Notes: a model not told the origin generated them from the sequence alone. A stretch of 64,000 bases of DNA from Bacillota bacterium (GCA_023399055.1 JAEWQV010000005.1:62001-126000), one strand, 5' to 3'; positions 18,303 through 27,484 are shown, counted from the first letter of the stretch. Program-made: numbers and translations.

Positions 18303-19055
18303 ATGTACTCAACTTTTAATAATGATACCATAGCCTCTTTAGTTAAGGCTAATCCAGAACTTGAAACAGTAATACAAACCATAACTGCTGACAATAAAAA
18401 AGCAACCTCTATGCTGGTTCACGAACTTCGTAATCCTCTAGCACTCTTAAAAGGTACCATTCAATTCATAGAATCCTCTCATCAGGAAACCAGGGATTAT
18501 AAATATTGGGACCAGCTACATGACTTAATCCATGATCTTGAGCAAATAATGGCCGATGCTTCTTTGCTTAATACCTATAACCTTATTAATAAAGAAAATA
18601 CAAATCTTATCACCTTAATTGATAATCTAACCAATAGCTTTATGCCACAGGCACTTACAAAAGAAATCAATTTAAATTTTTCTTTTGATCCTGCCAAGCT
18701 AGGGCATTTTACAAACTTTAGCTGTGATTCGGTTAAGATAAAGCAGGTACTGACCAATTTAATTAAAAACGCTTTTGAGGCAACTATACCTGGTAATTAC
18801 ATACATATTGAACTCAAACATCTTCCTGCAAATTACGAAACACCTGCTAAATTATGCATTATCATAAGCAACAATGGGGTACCGATCCCAGAAGAGGCAC
18901 TGGAAACAATTTTTATACCTTTTGTAACCTATAAGAAGGGCGGTACCGGTGTAGGACTTGCTCTTGTGAAGAAGGTTATAGACCTTCATTACGGAAGTAT
19001 TCATGTGGATTCAACTCCAGCATTAACGTCTTTCACAATACAGTTACCAATATAA
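18303..19055 (+). CDS. Cytosolic minimal histidine kinase (orphan)
   Basis: A 250-residue kinase made of little more than the catalytic core. The dimerisation/phospho-acceptor helix has LVHELRNPLALLKGTIQFIE (His near residue 40). The ATPase domain has NLIKNAFEAT, ISNNGVPIPEEAL and GGTGVGLALVKKVI. It has no membrane segment and no PAS, GAF or HAMP domain. The HELRNPL form and the following helix resemble sporulation-type kinases that feed Spo0A, and no response regulator gene lies beside it. A role in the sporulation phosphorelay is a reasonable inference but is not shown by the sequence. Confidence 0.85.
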   Translation: MYSTFNNDTIASLVKANPELETVIQTITADNKKATSMLVHELRNPLALLKGTIQFIESSHQETRDYKYWDQLHDLIHDLEQIMADASLLNTYNLINKENTNLITLIDNLTNSFMPQALTKEINLNFSFDPAKLGHFTNFSCDSVKIKQVLTNLIKNAFEATIPGNYIHIELKHLPANYETPAKLCIIISNNGVPIPEEALETIFIPFVTYKKGGTGVGLALVKKVIDLHYGSIHVDSTPALTSFTIQLPI

Positions 19056-19075
19056 TATATGATTATATAATTATT

Positions 19076-19168
19076 CAAAACAAGCGAATAAACCTACGGT
19101 TTCTTCGCTGTTTTGCTCTCGCAAACTGAATACTTGACAAGTGAAACGACTTGTCGTTTCATTCTTGT
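19076..19168. repeat. Dispersed intergenic palindrome, copy A, plus adjacent dyad
   Basis: CAAAACA-AGCGAA-T-AAACC-TAC-GGTTT-C-TTCGCT-GTTTTG forms a near-perfect 40-nt palindrome (19076-19115). It shares the AAACC-TNC-GGTTT core with copies at 20278, 40926 and 50757. A second, separate perfect 20-bp palindrome, TGAAACGACTTGTCGTTTCA, follows at 19142-19161 inside ACAAG/CTTGT arms and may end transcription of the kinase gene. Confidence 0.65.
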
Positions 19169-19238
19169 ATTTAAAATTATGTTTAGAAAGCAAGCTATCA
19201 CGGCTAATTTATTAAATATTCTGCCTGGTTCTGCATTT

Positions 19239-20240
19239 TTACAATATATTAAACTGGAATACCTGATCAAAGGTTCGAAGGGTTTTAAAATTTCCTTTCG
19301 CCGTTAAATCACCTGACATAAAAGCGCCTTGAAAGGTTATACGTCCAAGAATAAGCCTATTCATAACAGCATGTGTTGTTTTTGCAATTACGTCTGCATC
19401 GGCTTTTTCACCGTAATAGCATTTGAGGCGTTTATTATTAATTTCTATGATTAAAGTTTTCTTTGCATCGGATAAATGAATGGAATAGGACGCAACAAAG
19501 TCATCAATCGGATGAAAATTATCCTTTAAATTTTTGATAAAATCCTGTCCGCTTTCTCCCTCTTGGTTATTATCCAACATATCTTTAAATAACTGCGTTA
19601 ACTCTTCAATATCTTCCTTCTGCTTCTTCACATAGGCATCATCAGATACGTATACAGACAGCTGCTCACTCTCTTGTGGAGTCAACACATTGGAGCTACT
19701 ATACAAAACATTCTGATTAATTGCTGCATTACTGGTTGGAAGCATTTTTACCTTCTGATGAATCATACGATAGTAGGTTTCCGCCTGTTTTTCAATTAAG
19801 GATGCATAAGCTGAATTTGTCTCAAAATCCACATGATCCTCGACATATGCACTTAACCCATTGACAGAAATACCTCCAAGTAGTTCCCAGGCCTTAACTA
19901 GGGTTAATTCCGCATCTCTTTCTCCATAGGTGTTTGCCATAACGATGGGCAACATATAAAGCTTACTAAGCTTCTCTTTATCACCGTAAAACCAGCAAGC
20001 ATCTAAAAATTGTTGCATTAAGCCACCAATTCCCATCCACTCTACTGTGGTGGCTAAAATAACACCATCAGCTTCCTTCAAAGTCTTAGGGAGCATTGAA
20101 ATTGCATTCTTTTCCTCATAGAGATTGTATCTTGTTACCTGAACACGGAGCTCCTCTAATACTGATGTAAGCTTGCTCATGACATAAAGAGTCGGGTCTT
20201 CAATAAGCCCCCTTCCACCATAATAGATGTTAATTTTCAT
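19239..20240 (-). CDS. Flavodoxin-like / SCP2 sterol-carrier two-domain protein
   Basis: A 333-residue protein in two parts. Residues 1-170 have a flavodoxin/NAD(P)H reductase-like fold: MKINIYYGGRG at the phosphate-binding end, then DGVILATTVEWMGIGGLMQQ and VMANTYGERDAEL. Residues about 235-333 match an SCP-2 sterol-transfer domain (TLIIEINNKRLKCYYGEKAD, then FQGAFMSGDLTAKGNFKTLR). The two are joined by an acidic linker. A redox domain fused to a lipid-binding pocket suggests a role in reduction or delivery of a hydrophobic substrate. Substrate and partner are unknown. Confidence 0.75.
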   Translation of the reverse strand: MKINIYYGGRGLIEDPTLYVMSKLTSVLEELRVQVTRYNLYEEKNAISMLPKTLKEADGVILATTVEWMGIGGLMQQFLDACWFYGDKEKLSKLYMLPIVMANTYGERDAELTLVKAWELLGGISVNGLSAYVEDHVDFETNSAYASLIEKQAETYYRMIHQKVKMLPTSNAAINQNVLYSSSNVLTPQESEQLSVYVSDDAYVKKQKEDIEELTQLFKDMLDNNQEGESGQDFIKNLKDNFHPIDDFVASYSIHLSDAKKTLIIEINNKRLKCYYGEKADADVIAKTTHAVMNRLILGRITFQGAFMSGDLTAKGNFKTLRTFDQVFQFNIL

Positions 20241-20277
20241 GCAACAACCACTCCTCCCAATAAATAATATTTATCTG

Positions 20278-20341
20278 ATAACTATCCAGAACCATAGCGG
20301 AAAACCTGCGGTTTCCTCACTGTTTGGCTCAAAATAGTTAC
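20278..20341. repeat. Dispersed intergenic palindrome, copy B
   Basis: Outer arms 20278-20294 and 20325-20341 pair at 12 of 17 positions; the inner core is AAACC-TGC-GGTTT. It lies between the flavodoxin-SCP2 gene and the rhomboid gene, both on the minus strand. Confidence 0.65.
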
Positions 20342-20402
20342 TTTAACTAATAGCAATATAATGAATACTCACACTCTCGTGATTCAAATTATCATTTACA
20401 CC

Positions 20403-21563
20403 TTAACTAGGAATTCTGCTCTTTGGTCTTCGATATAAAAATATTGTCAGTATTAAACCTGCTAGAAAACCTCCCACATGGGCTGCCTGATCTATTTGAG
20501 AATTTGCTACTCCATTATAAAGGCTTAACGCAACGAATAAAATCATTTGGCTTGTACTAATTTCTGCTAGACGCCCTTTATTTAAAAGCACAATGTACAA
20601 GATTGCTCCTACCACACCAAAAATTGCCCCGGATGCCCCAATTGATATCGTGGTTTGGTTAAAGAAAATAGCATCTTGTTCCATCCACATATTATAACCT
20701 ACCGACACAGCTCCTGCAAGAATTCCAGTCCCAAGATATAGGGAAATATATCGATATCTTCCAACGACTCTTTCCAGATTACCCCCTACAAATAAAAGTA
20801 CAATCATGTTGTTAAATAGGTGGCTCCAGTCTCCGTGTAGAAACATGGAAGTAACAAATCTATAATATTCCTGTTCATGTTTTAAATAAAACCAGGACAT
20901 AGCTCCTTTTTGTATAATTGCTTCCTCTCCACCTAAAAAATTAGTGTAATAGGTGATAAGGTATACAATTATATTGATGGCAATAATAATCATTGTTATG
21001 GGCGTTAATTTATATCGCCTTAATAAATCATTACTGAGATTTTCGGAATTCTTATGTGAACCCGATCCATTGTGACCTTCATAACCACCTGCATAACTGT
21101 TATTGTCATTCGCATTTTCATTGTATCCATTACTATAGTGGTAATGCTCACTTGCTCTATCTTGGGTTAATGTCACCTCAATTATTTCTTTAATCTCCCT
21201 AAACTCATTTATCTGATTCTCATAAATAATGAGCCGGAAGGAACTAAGGTCTATTATCCAATTGCTTTCTTGGCTGGAGGTTATTGCAAGTTGTTTCGCA
21301 CTATTTGGATTGTCTGTAATAATAAGGCCTAACATATTTAACCTGTAAGGATAGTTCCTTTGTATTCCGGCCCGCATTTGCAGGATTATATTATCATACT
21401 GTTCCTTCGTAAGTATCTGATTTTCAATTATATGGACTACCGAAATCATAGAAAGGGATGCAGTGTCTTCTTCCACCCGATAATAAAGATAAATTCCCGG
21501 CGCATTTGAGTTCATACGCTGATATCCTATGTTCCGTAGGTTACTGTTTAATCTATCTTCCAT
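20403..21563 (-). CDS. Rhomboid-family intramembrane serine protease
   Basis: A 386-residue protein. The first 190 residues are soluble and hydrophilic, ending in an Asn/Gly/Ser-rich linker. The remaining half is a six-helix rhomboid core with MFLHGDWSHLFNNMIVLL (oxyanion His and Asn), the catalytic Ser in SIGASGAIFGVVGAIL and the catalytic His in QAAHVGGFLAGL. It should cut substrates within or near the membrane. The N-terminal extension is unusual in length and may regulate the core. It starts 6 bp after glpK ends, so the two are probably co-transcribed. Confidence 0.9.
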   Translation of the reverse strand: MEDRLNSNLRNIGYQRMNSNAPGIYLYYRVEEDTASLSMISVVHIIENQILTKEQYDNIILQMRAGIQRNYPYRLNMLGLIITDNPNSAKQLAITSSQESNWIIDLSSFRLIIYENQINEFREIKEIIEVTLTQDRASEHYHYSNGYNENANDNNSYAGGYEGHNGSGSHKNSENLSNDLLRRYKLTPITMIIIAINIIVYLITYYTNFLGGEEAIIQKGAMSWFYLKHEQEYYRFVTSMFLHGDWSHLFNNMIVLLFVGGNLERVVGRYRYISLYLGTGILAGAVSVGYNMWMEQDAIFFNQTTISIGASGAIFGVVGAILYIVLLNKGRLAEISTSQMILFVALSLYNGVANSQIDQAAHVGGFLAGLILTIFLYRRPKSRIPS

Positions 21564-21569
21564 TCTAAT

Positions 21570-23072
21570 TTATTGACCATATCCTTCTTCCCAGGCAAAA
21601 GAGCGTTTCACTGCTTTTTCCCAACCTGCGATTCGTTTTTCAATTTGCTCCGTAGACATTGATGAATTAAACACCTCTGCTAGCTGCCAATTCCTTCGAA
21701 GTTCGTCTTTATCCTTCCAAAACCCAACTGCCAGACCTGCAAGATATGCCGCACCCAGGGCAGTTGTTTCAATACATGCCGGTTTATATACCGTCGCATT
21801 TAAAATATCCGCTTGAAACTGCATTAAAAAGCGGTTAGCACAAGCTCCTCCATCTACCTTTAAGGTTTTCAGGCTTTGGCTTAGGTCGCTCTCCATCGCT
21901 TTCAAGACATCATGTGTCTGGTAAGCAATGGATTCTAAGGTAGCGCGAATAATATGATTTCTATTACAGCCTCGTGTAATACCAACAATAGTTCCCCTTG
22001 CATACTGGTCCCAATAAGGAGCACCAATACCTGCAAAAGCTGGAACTACGTATGCACCATTGGTATCTTCCACCTGACAAGCAAATAACTCGCTTTCCTC
22101 TGCGGTACGTATCAGCATTAACTCGTCACGAAGCCATTGAATTGCTGCGCCTGCGACAAATACGCTGCCCTCCAGCGCATACTCTACTTTGTCACTGGTT
22201 CCTGCTGCGATTGTTGTTAAAAGTCCATGCTTTGACTTAATAGCTTCATTTCCGGTATTCATTAATAAGAAACAGCCTGTACCATAGGTGTTCTTAACTT
22301 CGCCCTTTGAAAAGCAGCATTGCCCAAAAAGAGCTGCTTGCTGATCTCCTGCTGCCCCTGCAATGGCTATCTCTTCTCCAAATATTGCTCGGTCCGTATG
22401 CCCATAGACAAAACTGGACGGCTTTACCTTCGGTAACATCTTTACAGGTATATCAAACAACCCTAAGATCTTTTCATCCCAGGTTAGCTTCTTAATATCA
22501 AAAAGCATAGTTCTTGAGGCATTGGTATAATCAGTTACAAAGGTTTTTCCCTTTGTTAAATTCCATATAATCCATGTATCAACTGTACCGAATAATAAGT
22601 CTCCAGACTTCGCTGCATTTCTTGCTCCCGGTACATGATCTAAAATCCAAGCAATCTTTGTTCCAGAAAAATATGCATCTGGAATCAATCCCGTAGTATT
22701 CTTTATATATTCTTCATGACCCTCACACTTAAGCTTGTCAATCATATCCGAGGTTCTGCGGCACTGCCAGACAATAGCATTATAAATGGGCTGCCCCGTT
22801 TTTTTATCCCATACGATTGTCGTCTCTCTCTGATTGGTTATACCAATAGAAGCAATTTCTTTCGCAGAAATTTTTGATTTAGCCATAGCTTCAGTTGCCA
22901 CAGATAGTTGTGTAGACCAAATTTCCATTGGATCATGCTCCACCCAACCGGGCTTGGGATAGATTTGTGTATACTCTTTTTGTGCTACACTTTTTATTTT
23001 TCCAGATTTATCAAAAATAATACATCGTGAACTGGTTGTTCCCTGATCGAGTGCCATAACATAACGTTTCAT
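21570..23072 (-). CDS. glpK: Glycerol kinase
   Basis: A 500-residue FGGY-family kinase that phosphorylates glycerol to sn-glycerol 3-phosphate in the cytosol. It shows the N-terminal ATP site ALDQGTTSSRCIIFD, the signature YPKPGWVEHDPMEIW, GTVDTWIIWNLTKGK, GDQQAALFGQ and the C-terminal FGGY pattern DGGACANRFLMQFQADILN. The length is standard. No glpF or glpD neighbours it; instead a rhomboid gene follows 6 bp downstream. Confidence 0.96.
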   Translation of the reverse strand: MKRYVMALDQGTTSSRCIIFDKSGKIKSVAQKEYTQIYPKPGWVEHDPMEIWSTQLSVATEAMAKSKISAKEIASIGITNQRETTIVWDKKTGQPIYNAIVWQCRRTSDMIDKLKCEGHEEYIKNTTGLIPDAYFSGTKIAWILDHVPGARNAAKSGDLLFGTVDTWIIWNLTKGKTFVTDYTNASRTMLFDIKKLTWDEKILGLFDIPVKMLPKVKPSSFVYGHTDRAIFGEEIAIAGAAGDQQAALFGQCCFSKGEVKNTYGTGCFLLMNTGNEAIKSKHGLLTTIAAGTSDKVEYALEGSVFVAGAAIQWLRDELMLIRTAEESELFACQVEDTNGAYVVPAFAGIGAPYWDQYARGTIVGITRGCNRNHIIRATLESIAYQTHDVLKAMESDLSQSLKTLKVDGGACANRFLMQFQADILNATVYKPACIETTALGAAYLAGLAVGFWKDKDELRRNWQLAEVFNSSMSTEQIEKRIAGWEKAVKRSFAWEEGYGQ

Positions 23073-23189
23073 TTTTATTAATCCTCGTTTCCGTTCAACT
23101 AGCTATATTTGATACTTAGCTTTATTTAATACTTAGCACTAGCACATTAACTTGTTTTTTTTGGCTGGCTTGTTTTTGGGCAGGCTTGT

Positions 23190-23450
23190 TTACTTAATTA
23201 TGCTTGAAATAATTACAAACAAGGAGCTAAAAGCAAGAACAAATTCCAGGAACAATAGAATTCCGTAAAAAAATTTCAAGCTGAATTTATCGTCTGATTT
23301 ACTCTTTAACGCTATAACTGTATTTATGATTAAAATTGTGGAAAATAAAAGCAGCAGTATGCCCCTAAGAATCATATTACCTATCAAAATTGCAATAACA
23401 AGAAAAGCTATTAAAATTAGAGCTTGTATTAAATCCCAATGTTTCTTCAT
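23190..23450 (-). CDS. Small hydrophobic membrane protein
   Basis: About 86 residues, with three predicted membrane segments (near 6-24, 28-46 and 64-84) separated by a short charged loop KSKSDDKFSLK. I chose the internal ATG (MKKHWDL) because GGGGGT lies 8 bases upstream; an ATG five codons earlier lacks a binding site. No family is recognised. It stands alone between glpK and the toxin-antitoxin remnants. Confidence 0.5.
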   Translation of the reverse strand: MKKHWDLIQALILIAFLVIAILIGNMILRGILLLLFSTILIINTVIALKSKSDDKFSLKFFYGILLFLEFVLAFSSLFVIISSIIK

Positions 23451-23595
23451 TAAAAGAACCCCCATTTTTTACTTTAAACCTTTATATTACATTAATTTTA
23501 CACTTACAAGCCATTATTTACAAGGATTTTGTTCTTCGTATTGTTTTTGTTCATTAATTTTTCATATTGCTTGCTCATGTCAAACTTAAAAAAGT

Positions 23596-23646
23596 ATAAT
23601 GCCTATAATAACAAACTGATAACTTGTTTGTTATTATAGGCATTAT
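23596..23646. repeat. Perfect 21-bp hairpin
   Basis: Arms 23596-23616 and 23626-23646 are perfectly complementary over 21 bases with a 9-nt loop. It lies where the toxin-like frame breaks off, and may be a terminator or the scar of an inserted palindrome. Confidence 0.75.
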
Positions 23647-23689
23647 CCCGTTCTGCTTTCGGCATCATCTTAACGTTGTATTTATCCAA
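23603..23689 (-). pseudogene. RelE/ParE-type toxin remnant
   Basis: A 28-codon frame starting with TTG reads LDKYNVKMMPKAERD, the first strand and helix of RelE/ParE toxins (usual form MDKYxVxxxPxAxRDLdeI). At codon 16 it runs into the 21-bp hairpin and stops. The start overlaps the antitoxin-like stop codon (TTGGATAA), as in intact modules. The catalytic C-terminal part is missing, so it should be inactive. Confidence 0.6.
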
Positions 23690-23780
23690 AATGGCGTCTC
23701 CTTAATGATGTCAAGGCTTCCCTTGCATCTAATAATTCGGCCCCGTTTGTTATTTCTTTTTCTGCAGCTGAGTTACCCAT
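23682..23780 (-). pseudogene. Antitoxin C-terminal remnant
   Basis: A 32-codon frame ends DAREALTSLRRRHFG, typical of the C-terminus of antitoxins paired with ParE/RelE toxins (a D-A-x-E-x-L-x-x-L-R-x-K/R-x-x-G pattern). The DNA-binding N-terminal half is missing; an in-frame stop lies just upstream of the ATG. It directly precedes and overlaps the toxin remnant. Together they show a decayed toxin-antitoxin module in the 352-base gap before the FHA gene. Confidence 0.55.
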
Positions 23781-23802
23781 GATTTAAAATATTTAAGCAT
23801 AT

Positions 23803-25362
23803 TTATTTTACAAACTTATATTCAATATTGGCAAAACCAATTTTATCCCCATCCCTAATCTCTTTTCTCTGATAGGTCTGCAATGCTTCTTCATTTATGA
23901 AAGTACCGTTGGTTGAATTCAAATCTGTTAAATAATATTGTTCACCTTCCTTTGTTATTTTGGCATGAAATCTACTAATGCCCTCTTTTTCCAGACAGTA
24001 ATCCACAGTTTTTTTCAATTTTCCAACAAAAAATGGAGAACTCGATATTGTAATATCTTCATATTTTTGATCATCCATAGCCTTCAAGCAAGGTTTTGTT
24101 GCTGGTTCATAAGTACCATTTAAGACACAGGTGGGATTTAAATCTTCCTCCTGCCCCATGTTTTCAACATTGTTTCCATAAAACAACTTTTCCTTTTCTA
24201 CCTTTAATAATTTATCATCATAGATCGCACCTAGTTCTTCTTGTTTCATTATCATTGGTGCTTCTGGTATCCGAGTCTCTGTATTTTGCATCTTTAATGT
24301 TAGCGTCTCTATTACTTGCGATTTTTTTTCTGTAGGTTCACTTAGGTTAAGATTTATATTGACTTCTTCGTTGTCTTCCATTCTTGGATCTATGTAAGAA
24401 CAGGTTCTTTTTATCTTTGTAATTCTCTTTTTCTTATCAAATACTTTTGTAGTAACATAACCCTCAACACAAAGAAGTATAAGCACAAAGGCAATTAATT
24501 TTGTATAGTCATATTGGTTTGCATATTTATTAAATAGTAGATTTGAGGACAATGCAAAGATAATTAGGGCAATTACAAGTAAGTAGCTTATGCCTGCATA
24601 CAAATATGCTTTTAACGGATAACATACTACTTCCTCCTCGCCCTCAATTCTTTCTTTCATGACTGGAATTAATTTTTTATCTATGGCAAGTGCTTCATTT
24701 ATTGAGGTTTTTATTATCTTATTTTCTTTCCTCCAAGTTTCATCTGTCTGTGGTTTAATTATAGGTATTGGAGGAGCTTGCTCTTTTACTATAATTTCAT
24801 CTTCTTTTTCTAAAGCTTCGTTTTTCTCCTGTAATTCCTGAAGCATTTGGTCCAGGGTAAAACTCTCTTCCCTGCTAATGGAATATAGGCGATATACTAA
24901 TAACACGGCTTCCCTATCATTATAATCCACCTTATTCATTAAAGACTCCATTAAACTGCAAATCTGTTCCCTAATTCCTTTCCCATATCCCGGAAGGTAG
25001 CAAAGGTTATACTCTTTTGAAATAATATCCATATAAATATGCTCCTGCAAAATTATGAAGTCTTCTTCTCGTAAAAGATATTCATAGGCATCTTCTAAAA
25101 CTTTTATTATATTGTAACAAAGAGTTTGTAGCATCTTATACTGAAAGGCATCCTTGCAAAGTAGAACCTCCAAGGATTGCTTACCTGTTATTTCATAGTA
25201 GTATAAAATTACATTATCTATTATCTTTTTCTCAAGAGGCAGAATCCCTTTTATTCTCTGATGCTCAAGAAGTTTTATACTGTAGGTGTTTAAAGGATCG
25301 TCTTTTAATCCCCTGATAATCATATAATTGTGTCTTAGATCTTTTTTGTATTCAACTTCCAT
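23803..25362 (-). CDS. FHA-domain membrane protein (DUF6382-like N-terminus)
   Basis: A 519-residue protein with three parts. Residues 1-170 form a conserved soluble domain often annotated DUF6382 in Clostridia. Two membrane helices lie near 254-272 and 280-300. The C-terminal 100 residues are a forkhead-associated domain with the phospho-Thr-binding pattern GISRFHAKI and DLNSTNGTFIN. It is the last gene of the Tad locus. FHA proteins read Ser/Thr phosphorylation, so it may tie pilus assembly to a kinase signal. No kinase or phosphatase gene is present in the locus. Confidence 0.85.
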   Translation of the reverse strand: MEVEYKKDLRHNYMIIRGLKDDPLNTYSIKLLEHQRIKGILPLEKKIIDNVILYYYEITGKQSLEVLLCKDAFQYKMLQTLCYNIIKVLEDAYEYLLREEDFIILQEHIYMDIISKEYNLCYLPGYGKGIREQICSLMESLMNKVDYNDREAVLLVYRLYSISREESFTLDQMLQELQEKNEALEKEDEIIVKEQAPPIPIIKPQTDETWRKENKIIKTSINEALAIDKKLIPVMKERIEGEEEVVCYPLKAYLYAGISYLLVIALIIFALSSNLLFNKYANQYDYTKLIAFVLILLCVEGYVTTKVFDKKKRITKIKRTCSYIDPRMEDNEEVNINLNLSEPTEKKSQVIETLTLKMQNTETRIPEAPMIMKQEELGAIYDDKLLKVEKEKLFYGNNVENMGQEEDLNPTCVLNGTYEPATKPCLKAMDDQKYEDITISSSPFFVGKLKKTVDYCLEKEGISRFHAKITKEGEQYYLTDLNSTNGTFINEEALQTYQRKEIRDGDKIGFANIEYKFVK

Positions 25363-25455
25363 CTGAGTCTCCTTATATTTCTACACTGTAACGTGTTCCT
25401 CTTAGTAAAATACTAATTTCACTAATACTCCTACCCACTTCAACTAAGTAACACA

Positions 25456-26064
25456 CTAATTTAAACCGCTTTTTAAGAACTCCAATAATTTATGAACACC
25501 TTTTATCTTATCTCCAGTTTCTAATATAACCTCTGCTCCTCGAATTGTCTCTGCCGGATCATGAATAGAAAAGCTATTATTCATATTCAGATCGGTTATG
25601 GGTTGTAAAAGGTAATTTAACAAAGGCAGCATGTTCCCTGCCTTTGCAGCTACCTCAATACTTATGTTTGTACTCTTTACAGTTATCTCTATAGAAGACA
25701 CTCTTAGCAGAAAGAATCCTTTTTGTAGTTTGTCTTCTAGATATTTCTCAATCTCTATCTCTTCCTCTTCTCCATAACCAGTAATAACTGAAAAAATACT
25801 CTTCTCCATTAATTGTTCTATCTTAATTTCTTCACAATCAATATCTGCTTCATATTTAATAGATAACCCAGCTTTATAGAGTGCTTCGTCAATAGTTGAT
25901 TGCATTTTAGATTTGTCATGAAGGTAAAAAGCAAGGTATAGTAAGGTGAAAATTACACAGAAAATAACCGGCATTACAAATGCCGCCTCTACCGTAATGC
26001 TACCTTTTAAGTACCTATTAGCTGGCTTATAATTACCACTAAACAATTTATCATTCTGCTTCAT
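25456..26064 (-). CDS. TadE-like pseudopilin
   Basis: A 202-residue protein with the TadE signature near the N-terminus, KGSITVEAAFVMPVIFCVIF, followed by a single membrane helix (about 26-48) and an extracytoplasmic domain. The Glu in the TVEAA motif is in the position of the pilin Glu5. TadE-like proteins are minor pilins processed by the prepilin peptidase. Its start overlaps the peptidase gene by 4 bp, so the two are coupled. Confidence 0.85.
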   Translation of the reverse strand: MKQNDKLFSGNYKPANRYLKGSITVEAAFVMPVIFCVIFTLLYLAFYLHDKSKMQSTIDEALYKAGLSIKYEADIDCEEIKIEQLMEKSIFSVITGYGEEEEIEIEKYLEDKLQKGFFLLRVSSIEITVKSTNISIEVAAKAGNMLPLLNYLLQPITDLNMNNSFSIHDPAETIRGAEVILETGDKIKGVHKLLEFLKSGLN

Positions 26065-26486
26065 ATTACTATTAAGAGAACATATCCCGTAAATAAAAAA
26101 GGCACGAAGGGTATGCTCTTTTTCTTATCTGCCCACCTAAAAGTCAATAATACCATAGACAATCCTGCTGCCATGGTCAGTGCTATGGCAAACAGCTCTA
26201 GATTAACCCAAAATCCCAACCCCAACCCAGTAGCACATAATAATATTCCATCTCCCATACCTATTTTTCCACCGGTTAATAAACTGATTCCAACTACAGC
26301 AACACCAGTGATTACTCCTCCAAAACGTTCCATAAGAGAGAGATTATCACAAAATGGAATACATAGTCCTATAAGTAAAATTCCTGCTAGAATTGGCCAG
26401 AGGTATATTTTCTTGCATCGTAAATCGTAATACCCACTAACAAGCAACAAAATACCAATTATTCCTTTCAATATAACTACTGCCAT
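26061..26486 (-). CDS. Prepilin peptidase (A24, TadV/CpaA type)
   Basis: A 141-residue polytopic aspartyl protease lacking the N-methyltransferase domain, as usual for TadV/CpaA. Catalytic Asp residues are in SGYYDLRCKKIYLWP (residue about 22) and GGKIGMGDGILL (GxGD, near 73-79). Four or five hydrophobic segments are visible. It should cleave the Flp pilin and the TadE-like proteins. The upstream leader contains a run of eight G on the coding strand (26531-26538). Confidence 0.9.
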   Translation of the reverse strand: MAVVILKGIIGILLLVSGYYDLRCKKIYLWPILAGILLIGLCIPFCDNLSLMERFGGVITGVAVVGISLLTGGKIGMGDGILLCATGLGLGFWVNLELFAIALTMAAGLSMVLLTFRWADKKKSIPFVPFLFTGYVLLIVI

Positions 26487-26563
26487 CCTGTGCTCCTTCT
26501 CTTAAACTAATTTATAAGGTAGTTGCGAATCCCCCCCCTAACCGCTACAAAATGTACACAACG

Positions 26564-27457
26564 CTATTTATAACATCTTTTGCAGGGTGTTCTATTACCT
26601 CTTTCTGAAATTTTTATTGCAGTAACACTACGTTTTATTCGAGAACATTCTCTCTTTGCGTGATATCTTGTACCATCCGTGGTGATATAATAGGTAGCCC
26701 ACTCCTTTGGTTTATCTGCACAGCAAGATTCGCAGGGATAGTATTTTCCACCATTGCTGTTCCTTAAATTATACGGGATTCCCTGAACCGAAGTAATAGA
26801 CAATTTAATATGAGAGCAATCCTCTTTACTATGATAAACCGTACCTGTTGCTGTTATATATACAGTAGTCTCCACTCCCTCTTCTGTCTCTGTCTGATAA
26901 GCTGCCTGAACCTGATATCCTGTCCAATTCCTAACCCGAATCCTTTGAAGCATTGAAATTGGCTCCAGGCTGAACAATGGAATTGGTAACTCCATTTCAT
27001 AACTCACAATGATATCTAAGAATTCTTCCTCATCTTCAGGGGTGCTAATAAATCGTATTCCTTGAAATCCATTTTTGATAAAGCTATTATTAATCTCTTT
27101 TCTGTCCAAATACTTTTTCGAATATTGCTTAAGAATAGCCTCACCTAGATATTCCTCTGCCCTCTCAGTAATTCCAAGTCCTTCTATTTCGTTAAATATG
27201 GAAAAATCAAAGTTCAGGGCATCTTCAATAGTTTCAAAATCCTGTCTGATATATTCTGTCTTGGATAACTCTAATCCCATAGCACTTATTGCGGACTGTA
27301 TTCTTTCCTGAGTCGAAAATATTTGAATATAAAACAGGAAGAATAACATAAAGTACAAGAAAACAGGCAAGACAAGCGCTGCTTCTATGGTAAGGGAACC
27401 TTGTACATTCCGACGTCTTCGTATGTTCAAATCCTTTGTTTCTTTGTTCGAGTCCAT
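26564..27457 (-). CDS. TadE-like protein with duplicated Cys/His repeat
   Basis: A 297-residue protein. The N-terminus has the TadE motif QGSLTIEAALVLPVFLYFML and one membrane helix. The last 100 residues hold two copies of a module of about 45 residues: VYITATGTVYHSKEDCSHIK ending PCESCC, then YYITTDGTRYHAKRECSRIK ending PCKRCY. Each contributes a His, a Cys and a CxxC, so each could bind one zinc ion. Exported zinc-binding modules on a pilus tip protein are unusual. It lies upstream of the peptidase gene and should be its substrate. Confidence 0.82.
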   Translation of the reverse strand: MDSNKETKDLNIRRRRNVQGSLTIEAALVLPVFLYFMLFFLFYIQIFSTQERIQSAISAMGLELSKTEYIRQDFETIEDALNFDFSIFNEIEGLGITERAEEYLGEAILKQYSKKYLDRKEINNSFIKNGFQGIRFISTPEDEEEFLDIIVSYEMELPIPLFSLEPISMLQRIRVRNWTGYQVQAAYQTETEEGVETTVYITATGTVYHSKEDCSHIKLSITSVQGIPYNLRNSNGGKYYPCESCCADKPKEWATYYITTDGTRYHAKRECSRIKRSVTAIKISERGNRTPCKRCYK

Positions 27458-27484
27458 TTTAATTCCTTTTTATATTTCATATAG

